Source of the DNA: Eimeria necatrix
Taxonomy: Eukaryota > Apicomplexa > Conoidasida > Eucoccidiorida > Eimeriidae
DNA: 48,606 nt
Reading direction: 5' to 3'
NCBI RefSeq assembly: GCF_000499385.1
Contig: NW_013653006.1
Coordinates: 1 to 48,606 of the forward strand
A program made the position numbers and the translations under genes. Below the pieces are notes generated by a model. It was not told the DNA's origin, ran no database searches, and saw only the letters and a list, made by a program, of their open reading frames with translations. Positions 23,548 to 34,139 of this stretch are shown one piece after another. The number at the start of each line of letters is the position of its first letter. The stretch's first letter is position 1.

Positions 23548-24134
23548 CCTACTTTTCGGGTTCTGCGGAACTCGCGTGGGGTGACAAAGAACAAAAGACA
23601 GCCCAAAACCCAAAGGATTGGAGCCCAGCAAAGAAAGCCTGTGGCCAGCAGCAGCTGCTGGCAGCGGGGGTCATCATAGTAGTCTTCTTCTTCTTCTTGG
23701 AGATTTGCTGCTGCTGCTTCTGCTGCTGCTGCTGCTGCTGCAGGGTCTGCTGCTGCGAAGCCGCCGCTCACGCGCTCCCGCAGCCGCCGCCACAGCCGGC
23801 GCACCGGGCCTTCCGTGCTGCTGCTGTCACCTGCACTGGTGTCTGCTGCTGCTGCTGCTGCTTCAGCTTCTGCTGCTGGCGCTGCTGCTGCTGCTGCTGC
23901 TGCTGGCGCTGCTGCTGGTGCTGCGCGGCCCTCCTGCAGCAGTGCTTGTGCCCGACGAATCGCAGCCATGATGCCCCCCTCAGCAGCAGCAGCAGCAGCA
24001 GTAGCAGCAGCAGGCGCGGTAGCAGCAGCAGGAGCAGCAGCTGCAGGAAAGTCCGCGTTGCTGCGATCCGTGCTGCTCCTGCTGCTGGCGTTGCTGCTGA
24101 CGCTGCTGCTCCTGCTGCCGATCTGCAGAGGCAG

Positions 24135-24175
<41 letters not shown>

Positions 24176-24958
24176 AGCCAGCAGCAGGAGTGTCCTCCGC
24201 GTGCACCCCCTCCCCTATGACAGCTTCATATCTCCTGCGGCGCCTCCTGGGGGCTCGTAGCTGCAGCGGCTGCTGCTGCTGCTGCTGCTGCGGCAGCTGC
24301 AGCCGCAGCAGCCGCCGCATCCAAGCCATGGGGCCTGCTCGAGAAGCCACTTGGGTGTCAGCAGCAAGAGGGTCACCTGCTGCTGCTGAAGCTGCTGCTG
24401 ATGCTGCTGCTGCTGCTGCGTCAGTGGGCCTTCCCAACACCCGCGGCTGCATCTCAACAGCACTTCCTGTAGCGGACACACATGCAGCGCAGCTCCTAGG
24501 CCACATGCAGCAGCAGCAGCAGCAGCAGCAGCTGCTGCTGCTGCTGCAAACTAGGCACTGCTGTCTTGCTGCAACGTTCGTCCTACAAGGGAACATGTGC
24601 TATTGAAACAGCAATCTTCTCTGCTGCTGCTGCTCTTGCTGTGGTTGCAGTTACTGCTGCTGCTGCTGCTGCTGCTCTTGTTGTGGCTGCAGTTGCCGCT
24701 GCTGCTGCTGCGGCTGCTGCGGCTGCTGCTGGTGCTGCTGCCGCTATTGCTGCACTCACCAAACGCGAGGTTATCTATTTCTTCGTTGCTATCCTCGTCA
24801 GCATCGAACAGCACATCTCCACTATCGAGGCGGTCATTATCTGACTCTGCAGCAGCAGCAGCAGCTGCTGCTGCTGCTGTTGCTGCTCGTTCTTCATCAC
24901 TGGGGTTTAAAGCCACTTCACGGCCTCTCCCAGGGCCTCGCCGCGTGGAGCCCCACAT
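23331..24958 (-). CDS. Acidic/Ala-rich protein with one membrane segment, unknown function
   Basis: Exon 1 is 24958-24760: ATG, a basic start (MWGSTRRGPGRGR), then an acidic stretch (DRLDSGDVLFDADEDSNEE), ending at a perfect GTGAGT donor. A phase-compatible acceptor puts exon 2 at 24568-23331 (stop TAA), giving 478 residues; a better-looking acceptor at 24580 is out of phase. Exon 2 has Ala/Gln tracts, LRAPRRRRRRYEAVIGEG, RRAQALLQEGRAA and VRRLWRRLRERVSGGF. Near the end come an acidic EEEEDYYDD, a hydrophobic segment (LATGFLCWAPILWVLGCLLF) and a basic flank REFRRTRKVG. Acidic-TM-basic order suggests a single-pass or tail-anchored membrane protein. The Ala/Val-rich C-terminus after RKVG may instead be an intron (possible GTAGGC donor). 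I recognise no family. Confidence 0.55.
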
Positions 24959-25479
24959 TTCTGCTGCTGCTGCAGCAGCAGCTGCTGCTGCTGCTGCAGG
25001 CCAGCAGCAGCAGCGGTGGGTGTTGACGTCAGCAGCAGCAGCTGCTGCTCCTGCACCGCAGCCGTCACAGAAAGCTGCCGCCGCAGCCCTGAAGGCAACA
25101 GCTGACGCAGTGCTGTCTCTGCTGCTGCTGCTGTTACTGCGTCATCTGCAGAATGTGTGTGCTTTCTGCTGCTAGCAAGAATCCGTGCTGCTGCTGTTCT
25201 CCCCTGCTTCAGCTGCTGCTGCTTCTGAGCCGCTCAATACGATATATGACGTCCTGCTGCTGATCCTGCTGACAGCTATGCGTCATCCCTTATCTGGTGC
25301 CGCTTGCTGCTGCAGCTGCTGCTGCAGCTGCTGCTCTAGCTGCTGCTGCTGCAGCTGCTCGTCTTCCCGCTACTGGGGCACCCTCCGCATACTGTAGCAG
25401 CTCCTACAGCAAAGAAATGGCGTTAAAAACGGGAAAATTACGAGGGACTATGGGCTGCTGCTGCTGTTGCCACCGCTGC

Positions 25480-25510
<31 letters not shown>

Positions 25511-26486
25511 ACCGCTGGGGCTGCTGCTGTAGTCCTGAAACCGAAGTTGTTGCAGTTCTGAGCGTGTCTACAGCGCAAACAGGAAAGGAGAAGCTTGCAA
25601 ATCAATCGTTTCAGGTGTATATACAGTCTTGGAGAACCCGGTATCACTGCAACATGCAAGACACCAGCAGCCGCAGCAGCAGCAGCAGCTGCTGCTGCCG
25701 CTGCCATCCGTAAGGCCCCCAGTGATCAGGTTGAATTACCCTCAGGCCTTTGAAATATTATTGACAAATGCGCAGGTGGAGCAGAAGAGACTAGAATTCA
25801 AATTAAAGCTTTTTTGTGCACAAAAAGTCCTCGCTTGCTGGTGCTGCTCCTGCCGCTCCCGCGGCAGCAGCAGCTGCTGCTGCTGCCACTGCTGCTGCTG
25901 CTGCTTAGTCCTCGCGGCGCACAATGTGATCTTGCAGCAGTCCCAGCTATCAAAAGGCCTCACCTGCAGGGCTCTCTACGCTGCAGCGGCGGCTGCGGCT
26001 CCTGCTGCTTAAGTAGCTGCTGCAGCAGCAGTTGCTGCAGTGCTGCTGCAGCTGCTGCTGCTAAAGCAGCAGCTGCTGCTGCTGCAGCTACATCTGTTAC
26101 TGTAATTGCTGCTCGGAGCTCTTCAACTCAGCTGCTGCGGCCACTGTAGAACGAAGCCGATGCTGTAGCAGCAGGAGAAGCAGCAATTGCTGCTCGTAGG
26201 ACCAGCAGCGAAGGCATGGCTGCAGCAAACATGCAGCAGCGGCCGAAGCAGCAGCAGCAACTGCTGCTGCTGCTGCTGCTGCTGCTCCTTCTGCTGCACA
26301 TGCAGCCCACTCTCATGGCTAGGGTGCCCTCGCCGTGCTTTATTCGCACAGATGTTGCGGCTCCTGCTGCAGCTCCTGCTGCAGCTGCTGCTCCTCTTGT
26401 GGCTACAGCAGCAGCAACTGCTGCTGCCTGTGCGGGTTACCCCCGGCTTCCCGTACGCCAGACTCTCGTACAGCAGCGCCTCAGGT

Positions 26487-26520
<34 letters not shown>

Positions 26521-26688
26521 CACCAACAGCAGTATCGGCGGAGGGACGGCAAGCTCTGCAGACGAAGAGTAGGCGTGAGCAGCACAAGCTGCAGCAGACG
26601 CAGCTGTTGCTGCTGCTGCTGCTGCTGTGACTACCTTAAGCCTCTGCAGGCGAAACATACTAACTCTTGCGTCTGTTGCTGCTATTGT
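24959..26688. other. Triplet-rich divergent region upstream of GatB
   Basis: Mostly CTG/CAG runs, including CTGCAGCTGCTG blocks at 25300-25360 and 26020-26090. One non-repetitive island at 25715-25830 has a plus-strand open frame (RLNYPQAFEILLTNAQVEQK); it could be an exon, but I find no partner and no family. A GGTGTATATACAG palindrome variant is at 25615-25627. GatB leader or promoter sequence should lie at the right end. Confidence 0.4.
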
Positions 26689-27023
26689 ATGGAATTGTTG
26701 TCCCCTGCAGCAGCTGCTGCTGCAGCTGTAGCTGCTGCTGCCTTTGGAGTTTCTGCTGCAGCTGCTACAGCTGCAGCCACTGCTGCACCGCTGCTGCTGC
26801 TGCTGTGTCTCTGCAGGCTGCAGCTAATAGCTGGGATAGAAGCCCACGTGCAGCTCGCCACCAGCAGCAAGGCGTTTTGCTGCTGCCCGGCGTATCCCCC
26901 TGTTGCTGCTGCTGCTGCTGCTGCGGGGCCTGAGGGAGAGCAGCGTCTGCTGCTGCAGCACGAGCATGAGGAGGCGCCGTCGGCGCTGCCGTGGATCCAG
27001 CAGCAGCAGCAAGAGCAGCAGCG

Positions 27024-27055
<32 letters not shown>

Positions 27056-27188
27056 TGCCCGCGTGCTGCTTGCCGAACTCAAGGACTTGTCCCATTTGCC
27101 TGGGAGATGGGGGGGCTCTTCCTTCTCCCAATAGAAAGGCAGTCGAGTTGGCACTTGCTGCTGCGCTGCTGATGCATTGCAACACCGG

Positions 27189-27235
<47 letters not shown>

Positions 27236-27374
27236 TTGCTGCTGCTGCTGTTGCTGCTGCGACTGTTTAGATTAAAATGCGCCGAGGTAATGTTGCTGCT
27301 CTTCTCTTCCCTTGCCTGCACATCAGGGACCAAGCTGCCCTTGCTGCTGTCCTTGCTGGTGCCATTGATGGTCG

Positions 27375-27407
<33 letters not shown>

Positions 27408-28701
27408 TGCTGTTGCTCACAGCTGACGTGCTGCTTTTCGACCGCAAGTGCTACGTGTACCCTGACCTTGCAAAGCGGTACCAAATTACGCAGACTTTCA
27501 AGTGGGTCTTCTGATGGCAGCAGGCAGTGCTGCTGCTGCTGCTTCTGCGGCAGCAGCAGCTGCTGCTGCTGCGGCAGTTGCACTGCCAGGTGCTGTTGCT
27601 GCGGCAGGTGCTCTTGCTGCAGCAGTTGCTGTTGCTGCTGCACTTGCTGCTGGCGCTCTAGTTGCTGCTGTTGCGGCACTTGTGGCTGCAGGAGCGGTGG
27701 GTTGATTTTTTTAATTGGTTGGCTGCAGTTGCGACGCTGCTGCTGCTGCTGCTGCTGCTGTTGCTGCCAGTCCGAGTTAGTATAGTGGCTAGTATTTCCG
27801 CCTGTCACGCGGAAGACCCGGGTTCAATTCCCGGACTCGGAGCTTCTTAGTCTTTTGGCTCTTTTCTACTTTACTTAAGGACTTCAAACATTTTTATATT
27901 TTTCTTGATCTTGTCCTGTGCCATGTTTTATTATTCGTAGTGGTTTTATTCATATTGCAATTATTGGCACTTTGTGAATTAAAGCCTGTTCACGCACTGA
28001 AAAGGAAAAAATGTTTAGGGTTTAGGGTTTAGGGTTTAGGGTTTGGGGTGGCAAGTGTTGGTTTCTGTGTAGCCTCGGGTTTCCTTCTGTTCATAAAGGG
28101 TTTAGGGTTTAGGGTTTAGGGCTTAGAATTTAGGGATTACAGTTTTGCAAATGTTTTCATTGAAACATCTGTCTTAACTTGTCCTTAATTTCGTTTATTT
28201 TTGTTTATTTTTGTTCATTTTAATTTATTTTAATTGATTTTAATTTGTTTTAGTTAATTTATTTATATTTATTTGTTTCCTTCTTCGCAGCCCGATTGGC
28301 TACGACGGTTTCGTCGAAATTCCCTCTGGGCGAAAAGTGCAAATTCAGAAAGTTCAGCTTGAGGAGGACACAGCCACAATGAAGCGGGGGGAAGTGAGCA
28401 GAAAAGTTATTTTAATTTACTTTAATTTAAAAATTAAATGTTTTGTTATTACTTCGGTGTAATGACACCAGTTTAAATGGCTGTGCTGCAGCCAAAGAAT
28501 GCAGCAGAGACGAAGCCCTGTGGGGGGAAGCAGCAGCAGACAAGCAGCAGCAGCAGCCTTAGCAGCAAATAAAAACACCTAATTATAACTTTTAATGTAA
28601 AAAATGGAATATATGAAGCTCGGAAGCAGAGAACATGAGCATGCAGCAGCATGCAGTTAAAAGACAGACGAGCAAACGAGGTAGGCTGCTTCATTTTCTG
28701 C

Positions 28702-28735
<34 letters not shown>

Positions 28736-29101
28736 CTAAAGGACGGCCATGTAGAGTTGGACAGCAACAGAGCGGGAACTCCTTTGATAGAAGTAGTAAC
28801 CAGGGTGAGTTTGCTTTTTTGTGTGTTCACTTTGTTTTCTTTTTCTACTTTGACCCCCCATCTTTTATATCTGCCACATTTTCATTCAGTTTCGATCTTT
28901 ATCGCGTTTGTACTATGCTCCTATGCCTTACCGTCGCTGCTGCAGCTGCTGCCGCTGGTGCAGTTGCAGCTGCTGCTGCTGCACCTGCTGCAGCTGCAGC
29001 TGCATGCAGCCCTCACGCCGTCGCTGCTTTAATGCGCCCTTTATGAGTGATACCGGGCCCTCTAACGCCGCTTTTTTTGCTGTTGCCACTACCACTGTTG
29101 G

Positions 29102-29149
<48 letters not shown>

Positions 29150-30162
29150 GTTCAGGCGGAGCCTCTGTCTCCCGCGGAAGCAACCGACTTTGTGTACGAG
29201 TTGTTTACGGATCTGCGCAATGCGGGTGAGCCCTTCTTGATTATGCCCCAGGCCTTGTCTTTTGTGTCTTTTTATTTTTAAATCTCCTTTTTAATTAATT
29301 TTTCCTTTCTGAGTTTCTTTTTTTTTGTTTCTTTTTGCCCCTCTTTCGTTTTTCTCTGCTGCCTCTGAAGTTCTTGTGTTCATGGCAGCAAAGAAGCCGT
29401 TCCCGTTGCTGCAGCAGCTGCTGCTGCATGTGCTTCTAAGTATCTCCTCTACAGCAGCAGCAGCACCTAAGCCCTGCAGCAGCACCTGCTGCATGCAGTA
29501 GACGCAGCAGCAGCAGCCTCTAAGCCCTGCGCAGCAGGACCCAAGGGTTTCCTTGGGAGCAAAGAGGCGAAGGGAGCAGCAGCAAAAAGAGAAAGATGAG
29601 CGGGAAAACCAAAACGATGATTAAAAATTAAGAAATAAATGAAAATAAGTTGCTGCTTCCCTTTTCTGTGCCTACAGGCATCTGCCGCGGCGAAATGGCC
29701 CGCGGCCGAGTCCGCTGCGACTTGAATGTTTCTTTGCGCTCTCGAAACGCATGCAAAGACTTCCCGAGGGTAATTTGGGGCTGTGGGGCTGCATGCGCAG
29801 CAGCGCAGCAGCGCAGCAGCGCAGCAGCGCAGCAGCGCAGCAGCTCCAGTTGTACAGACACCTGCTGCTGAGCTGTCGGGACGCAACTGGCTGCTGGTCT
29901 GTATGTACATTTGCGGTTTAGTGCCTGGGCTGCTCGTTCAGGGTTCAGGGTTAGAGCCTTAGGGGTTAGGGTTTAGGGTTTAGGGTTTAGGGTTTGTGTT
30001 TCTGCGCCGTGCATGCGTCAAGGTGGAAATAAAAAACGTGCGGAGCCTCAGGGCGATTCGCCGCGCTTTGCATGCGGAGGAAAAAAGACAAAAAGACATA
30101 ATTGCAAAGGGGCAGGAGATAGAGCCCGAAACGCGGCACTGGGATGACGCACTGAAAGTAAA

Positions 30163-30199
<37 letters not shown>

Positions 30200-31071
30200 A
30201 ATTAGCAGTTTCTGTTCGCTGTGCAGGCGCCGCCCCTTGTGCTGTTGCAGCAGCAGCCGGTGCAGACACGCAGCTGCGGAAAAATGCCATTCTGCTGCGG
30301 CGAGAATAGCAGCATTCACAGCAGCAGCAGCAGCAGCAGCAGGAGTCTGTGTTTTGCTGCAGCGTTCAGTGCCACTGCGTTCGAAGGTCAATTCGTCTTG
30401 GGTCTTCTTTCCATTTGAGGAGACGCAGATACCTCCTGTGTCTCTTGACAAGGAGACGAAGGCAAGAATTAAGTGAGGGTACAGGCATGCAAAGCAGGCA
30501 CTGCTGCAGCAGCAGCTGCAGCAGCAGCAGCTGCAGCAGCAGCAGCTGCAGCAGCAGCTGCTGCTGCTGCCGCTTTCTGTGCCCCTTGCAAAATCTACTC
30601 CTTTTTGCATTGTGCCTCTGCGTTGTTGCTAGGGGCACTGTCCAGTGCCTGCCTTCCTCCCTTTGACTGCGGCGTGGGGTTAGGGTTTAGGGTTTAGGGT
30701 TTAGGGTTTAGGGTTTAGGGTTTAGGGTGTGGCGTGCAGAAGGGGCCTCGTGCTCTCCGCGGCGTCCCGCCGCAGTTTATATCGGCAGTGGGGTCTTGAG
30801 CTGTCTCTGCGGACTGCCATTGCCAGAGACATAAAAGTGAGAAGCAAAAATTGTAGAGAAGAAAAATAAAAAACAAAAAGTATAAGAAGAAAGAAAAAAG
30901 AGAAGTCAAAAAGACACAAGCAGCCACACTGACCCAGCAGCAGCAGCCACTCATGCAGCAGGCTGCAGCAAGCAGAAGCAGAAGCAGGATGTTCCCGCAT
31001 AAGGAGCAGCAGCAGCACCTGACCTGGGGCGGGACAAGGCCTGCTGCAGCTGTTGTTGATGCCGCTGCTGT

Positions 31072-31110
<39 letters not shown>

Positions 31111-31923
31111 GGCTCTCAGATGGCTGAGTTTTATGAGCAGCTAGTTGCTGCTGGGGCCCCCCCAGTGCGAAGTGCAGTTTTCCTTTTGAATGATCTTCAC
31201 GCAGCCCTTCGAGGGGTTTCTCCTTTGAGGCCTATTGAGTGGGTTCTCAGGTGTACAGACAGCTCATGTGTACAGACAGTTCAGGTGGACAGACAGCTCA
31301 GGTGTACAGACAGCTCAGGTGTATAGACAGCTGAGTGGGGCTCAGCAGCCACTTTTGTTTATTTCATTTTTTGCTTCTGCGGCTGCAGAGCTGGCGATTT
31401 GGCCCCTGCGCTTTGTGCTGCGGAGAGAAAGTCTTTAAGCAACAAGGTAGGCTGGCGGCATTCTAAGGGTTTGCATTCTAGGGTTTAGGGTTTATGGTTT
31501 AAGGCTTAGGGCTGAGGGTTTGGAGCCTAAGGAGTTGTGCTGCTGCAGGGCCTGCGCCTTTACGCTGCTGCACTAGCCAGAGGAGATCCACAGGCGAAGC
31601 AGCTCTTGGCCGAACCAGTACAAACCCTAAACCCTAAACCATTGCTGCCCTAACCCTAAACCCTAAACCTTTGCTATAACCCTAAACCCTAAACCTTTGC
31701 TGTTCAAACCCTAAACCCTGCACCTACAACCCTCCCTAAACCCAGGCTAGCGCATAAGGGGAGCGCCTTATCTTGCTACTTGGGGTTAGGCTTCAGCTGG
31801 CGCGATAGGGTTTAGGGTTTAGGGTTTAGGGTTTAGACTTTGGGTGCGCAGAGAACGCAAGAGGAAACAGCAACAGCAGCCAAGGAGGCTCTTGAAGAGC
31901 TCATAAGAAAATCAAAGAAGTAA
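26689..31923 (+). CDS. gatB: Aspartyl/glutamyl-tRNA amidotransferase subunit B
   Basis: GatB binds mischarged Glu-tRNA(Gln)/Asp-tRNA(Asn) and works with GatA to amidate it; in Plasmodium the GatAB enzyme acts in the apicoplast. Thirteen exons: 26689-27187, 27423-27501, 28291-28393, 28742-28804, 29156-29225, 29678-29769, 30023-30157, 30363-30472, 30740-30836, 31120-31250, 31389-31446, 31549-31617, 31852-31923. All twelve junctions are GT-AG and phase-compatible, totalling 525 residues. Landmarks: LIAGIEAHVQL, CPICLGDGGALPSPNRKAVE, FDRKCYVYPDLAKRYQITQ, PIGYDGFVEI, VQLEEDTA, DSNRAGTPLIEVV, RVRCDLNVSLR, VEIKNVRSLRAI, ETRHWDD, IPPVSLDKET, the tail domain (YRQWGLELS; FYEQLVAAGAPP) and LAPALCAAERKSLSNK. 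The start is the least certain point: ATG 26689 gives an Ala/Leu-rich leader of about 50 residues, compatible with targeting. The C-terminus is shorter than in bacterial GatB. Confidence 0.93.
27771..27842 (+). tRNA. tRNA-Asp (GUC)
   Basis: A complete cloverleaf. The acceptor stem TCCGAGT pairs with ACTCGGA, with discriminator G at 27842. The D-arm region is TAGTATAGTGGCTAGTA. The anticodon arm is TCCGC-CTGTCAC-GCGGA, with anticodon GTC. The T-arm is CCGGG-TTCAATT-CCCGG. The eukaryotic-type A box (TAGTATAGTGG) and B box (GGTTCAATTCC) are intact, no tRNA intron is present, and TTTT at about 27853 can end RNA polymerase III transcription. It lies in sense orientation within GatB intron 2 (27502-28290). 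Confidence 0.96.
28014..28125 (+). repeat. TTTAGGG arrays in GatB intron 2
   Basis: Two sense-orientation arrays (about 28014-28044 and 28099-28122) lie between the tRNA gene and the exon 3 acceptor. The rest of the intron (28140-28280) is T-rich with ttttaattt units. Confidence 0.9.
29955..29997 (+). repeat. TTTAGGG array near GatB exon 7 acceptor
   Basis: Sense TTTAGGG heptamers ending about 25 bases before the acceptor at 30022. Confidence 0.9.
30679..30728 (+). repeat. TTTAGGG array near GatB exon 9 acceptor
   Basis: Seven sense TTTAGGG heptamers end about 10 bases upstream of the acceptor GCAG at 30736-30739, occupying the place of a polypyrimidine tract. Confidence 0.95.
31247..31335 (+). 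repeat. Tandem GGTGTACAGACAGCTCA array at GatB exon 10 donor
   Basis: Five tandem ~17-base units of the form (g)gtgtacagacagctca with small changes. The first unit provides the inferred donor (GTGTAC at 31251). It is the only place where the dispersed palindrome-like motif is tandem. Confidence 0.9.
31620..31838 (+). repeat. Oppositely oriented telomere-like arrays in GatB intron 12
   Basis: CCCTAAA units with spacers (about 31622-31740) follow the donor. TTTAGGG units (31807-31836) precede the acceptor at 31851. The two sets are complementary and could pair in the transcript. Confidence 0.95.
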
Positions 31924-32599
31924 ACCCCCACAATTGCAAACCCTAGAAACCCCAAGCCACACAAACCCTAGGCCCTCACCCGCCAAAGCCGGGAGATCCG
32001 TCTGCTCGACAGAATGAAGTAGGGTTTAGGGTTTAGGGTTTGCGCCGCAGGAAGCAGCCCGGGGCGCTCGTGGGCGAGCTGCTGTCCATACACCCTGGGC
32101 TCTGCCCCCGCACTGCCAGAAAACTTGTAGAGGAAGCTTTGGCTAGCCAGGGCTTTGCTAGCCACAGCTAGCTGAGCCGCAGCTAGCTGCAGCTTGCCGC
32201 AGCAGCTAGCTGCAGCTAGCTGCAGCTAGCTGCTGCCAGTTGCTAGCTGCTGCTAGTTTCGCAGCGGTAGCTGCGGCACGTCTGGCTGCAGCCCACTTTG
32301 CAGCAGCACACAATAGCTGCAACAGCCGCGTAAGCTGCAGCAGCAGCAGCTGCTGTTGCTGCAGCAGCTGCTGCAGCTAGCGGCCTGCTTTTCTTTCCTT
32401 ACGAGCTACCCGTTGTTTCTCCTTCTCCATCCGCTGCTGCTGCAGCAGCTGCTGCTGCTTGTTGCGCTGCACCTCCCTGCAGCAGCACAGCCGGCGCATA
32501 CGCAGGGGGCCAGCGGCTGGGCAGCTTGTAGAGGCTAGGGTTTAGGGTTTCTCGAGGGTTTAGGGTTTGGCGAGGGTTTAGGGTTTAGCAAACTTAGCC
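31924..32599. other. Convergent intergenic region with GCTAGC and heptamer units
   Basis: Separates the 3' ends of GatB (+) and the CCDC43-like gene (-). It holds heptamers at 32020-32041 and 32536-32590, GCTAGCTGCA units at 32140-32245 and CTGCAG triplets at 32335-32500. No gene is seen. Confidence 0.6.
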
Positions 32600-32921
32600 T
32601 CACATCTCGTGGTCTGCTTTGGCCTTTGCCCGAGCCGCCTGAGCTGCTTGCTGCACCTGCAGGCAGCACTGCAACGGGGACTTGGGAAATTCTGTCTAGG
32701 GTTTAGGGTTTGAAAGGGTTTAGGGTTTAAGAGGGTTTGTATTTTGCGAGGGTTTTGGGGTTTCAATGGACTTCACGGTCTAGTGTTTGAGAGGGTCTGG
32801 GCGTTGAGAGGGTTTAGGGTTTGAGGCAGTTAAGGGCGTGAGAGGGTTTAGGGTTTAGTTTGGTGCTGCTGTACTCTGGCCCTGTTGTCGTTGCACCAGA
32901 TCCCAGGGTCGTCACCTTGCT

Positions 32922-32960
<39 letters not shown>

Positions 32961-33035
32961 CGAGCTGTAGCTTCCCCTCTTCGTCGCACTCAACCATTTC
33001 GTCAAACTCGTATCCATACTGCTGCACCACACGCT

Positions 33036-33070
<35 letters not shown>

Positions 33071-34108
33071 TCCGCATTAATACACAGCGACAAACAGCAG
33101 CAGCAAGCCACCGTGTGCAGAAGCAGCGCTTTGGAGCTAACGGCGCTTCAGCAGCAGCAGCAGTGGCAGCAGCTGTAGCAGCAGCAACAACGGCAGCGGC
33201 ATCAGCAGCAGCAACAATAGCAGCAGCATCAGCAGCAGCAACAACGGCAGCAGCAGCGGCGGAAGCAACAGCTGCAGCAGCACCTCCCGAATGCGGCTGG
33301 CTGCCTCATCCTCCGGCTGCTCGTCCACTTCTGCTGCTGCTGCTGTGCTGCTGGAAAGGACTGCTTGTAGATTTTGCTGCCGCTGCTGCTGCTTCTGCTG
33401 CGCTGCTGCGGGCAACACCACTTCCACCCATCTCGCGGCGCAGGAGCAGCAAAAGTCCTGCAGCTGCTGCTGCAGCGCGCTATCTTCTAAAGTGAGACTG
33501 AGGGTTTCCAGCAGCTCCTGCTGTATTTGCTTCTTCTGCTGCTGCTCATCTGCTGCTGCTTTTGCTGCTGAATTCAAGCTAGCAGATGCCTCCAGCACCC
33601 CAAGGATGTATTCTGCAAAACCACAACCGCCGCTAGGGTTTAGGGTCTAGGGTTTAGGATCTAGGGTTTACAATTTAGGGTTTTAGGTCGAGAGTTTATG
33701 ATCTATGCTGTGGAACCTAGGGTTTAATGTCTAGGGCTTAGACTAGTGTGTAGGGTCTAGGCCTCAGGGTCTACGGCCTTAGGGTTGGACTCAATGGCTT
33801 AGGGTCTGGGGTTTAGGGTCTTGAGTTCTAGAGTTTAGGGTTTTGGCTGAGTGCAGCCAGCCACAGCCTTGGCCGCAGCTGCTGCTGTGTGTTTCAGGCT
33901 AACGGGGCTGGGGTTTGAGGGTCTTTTGGCCTACAGATGCTGCATATAAGGAAATATTTTCTTAAAATTCATTTAAAATTCAATTAAAAAATTAAAAACC
34001 TTTTTATAAGGCTTACGGACCAACGAATACCTCTGTGTCGAGACCAAGCGCCTCTAAGCCGTCCTGCAGGTACTTTTTGAACTCCTTGAGTTCTTCTGTG
34101 GCCTCCAT
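32600..34108 (-). CDS. CCDC43-like protein
   Basis: Four exons: 34108-34021, 33612-33284, 33033-32875 and 32656-32600 (TGA). They are GT-AG and phase-compatible, giving 210 residues, close to the family's usual ~200-220. The N-terminal helical domain reads FKKYLQDGLEALGLDTEVFV plus EYILGVLEA, the conserved LGLD-EVF-YILGIL signature; it is restored by the exon 1/2 junction (G+AA). An alternative donor (GTAAGC at 34016) looks stronger but breaks the frame. Then come a region with RWVEVV, the conserved QYGYEFDEM with an acidic run, an 11-Ser tract, NDNRAR and a basic Ala/Lys end (AAQAARAKAKADHEM). The molecular role of CCDC43 proteins is poorly defined. Introns 1 and 3 are full of TTTAGGG (plus-strand) heptamers, which also precede the ATG. 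Confidence 0.8.
32697..32862 (-). repeat. Heptamer-rich CCDC43-like intron 3
   Basis: Plus-strand gggtttaggg units mixed with degenerate gagggttt units fill most of the intron. In gene sense they are CCCTAAA, including next to the acceptor, an exception to the polarity seen in most other introns. Confidence 0.9.
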
Positions 34109-34139
34109 TTGAGGGTTTAGGGTTTAGGGTTTAGGGTTT
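33633..34139 (-). repeat. Degenerate heptamers in CCDC43-like intron 1 and 5' flank
   Basis: Degenerate gggtctaggg/gggtttaggg units span 33633-33845. A clean array at 34112-34139 sits immediately upstream of the start codon. Confidence 0.85.

Noticed and set aside
1..33600. CRISPR-like or phage-like repeat arrays
   Set aside because: The repeats are triplets and heptamers without unique spacers; the genome is eukaryotic.
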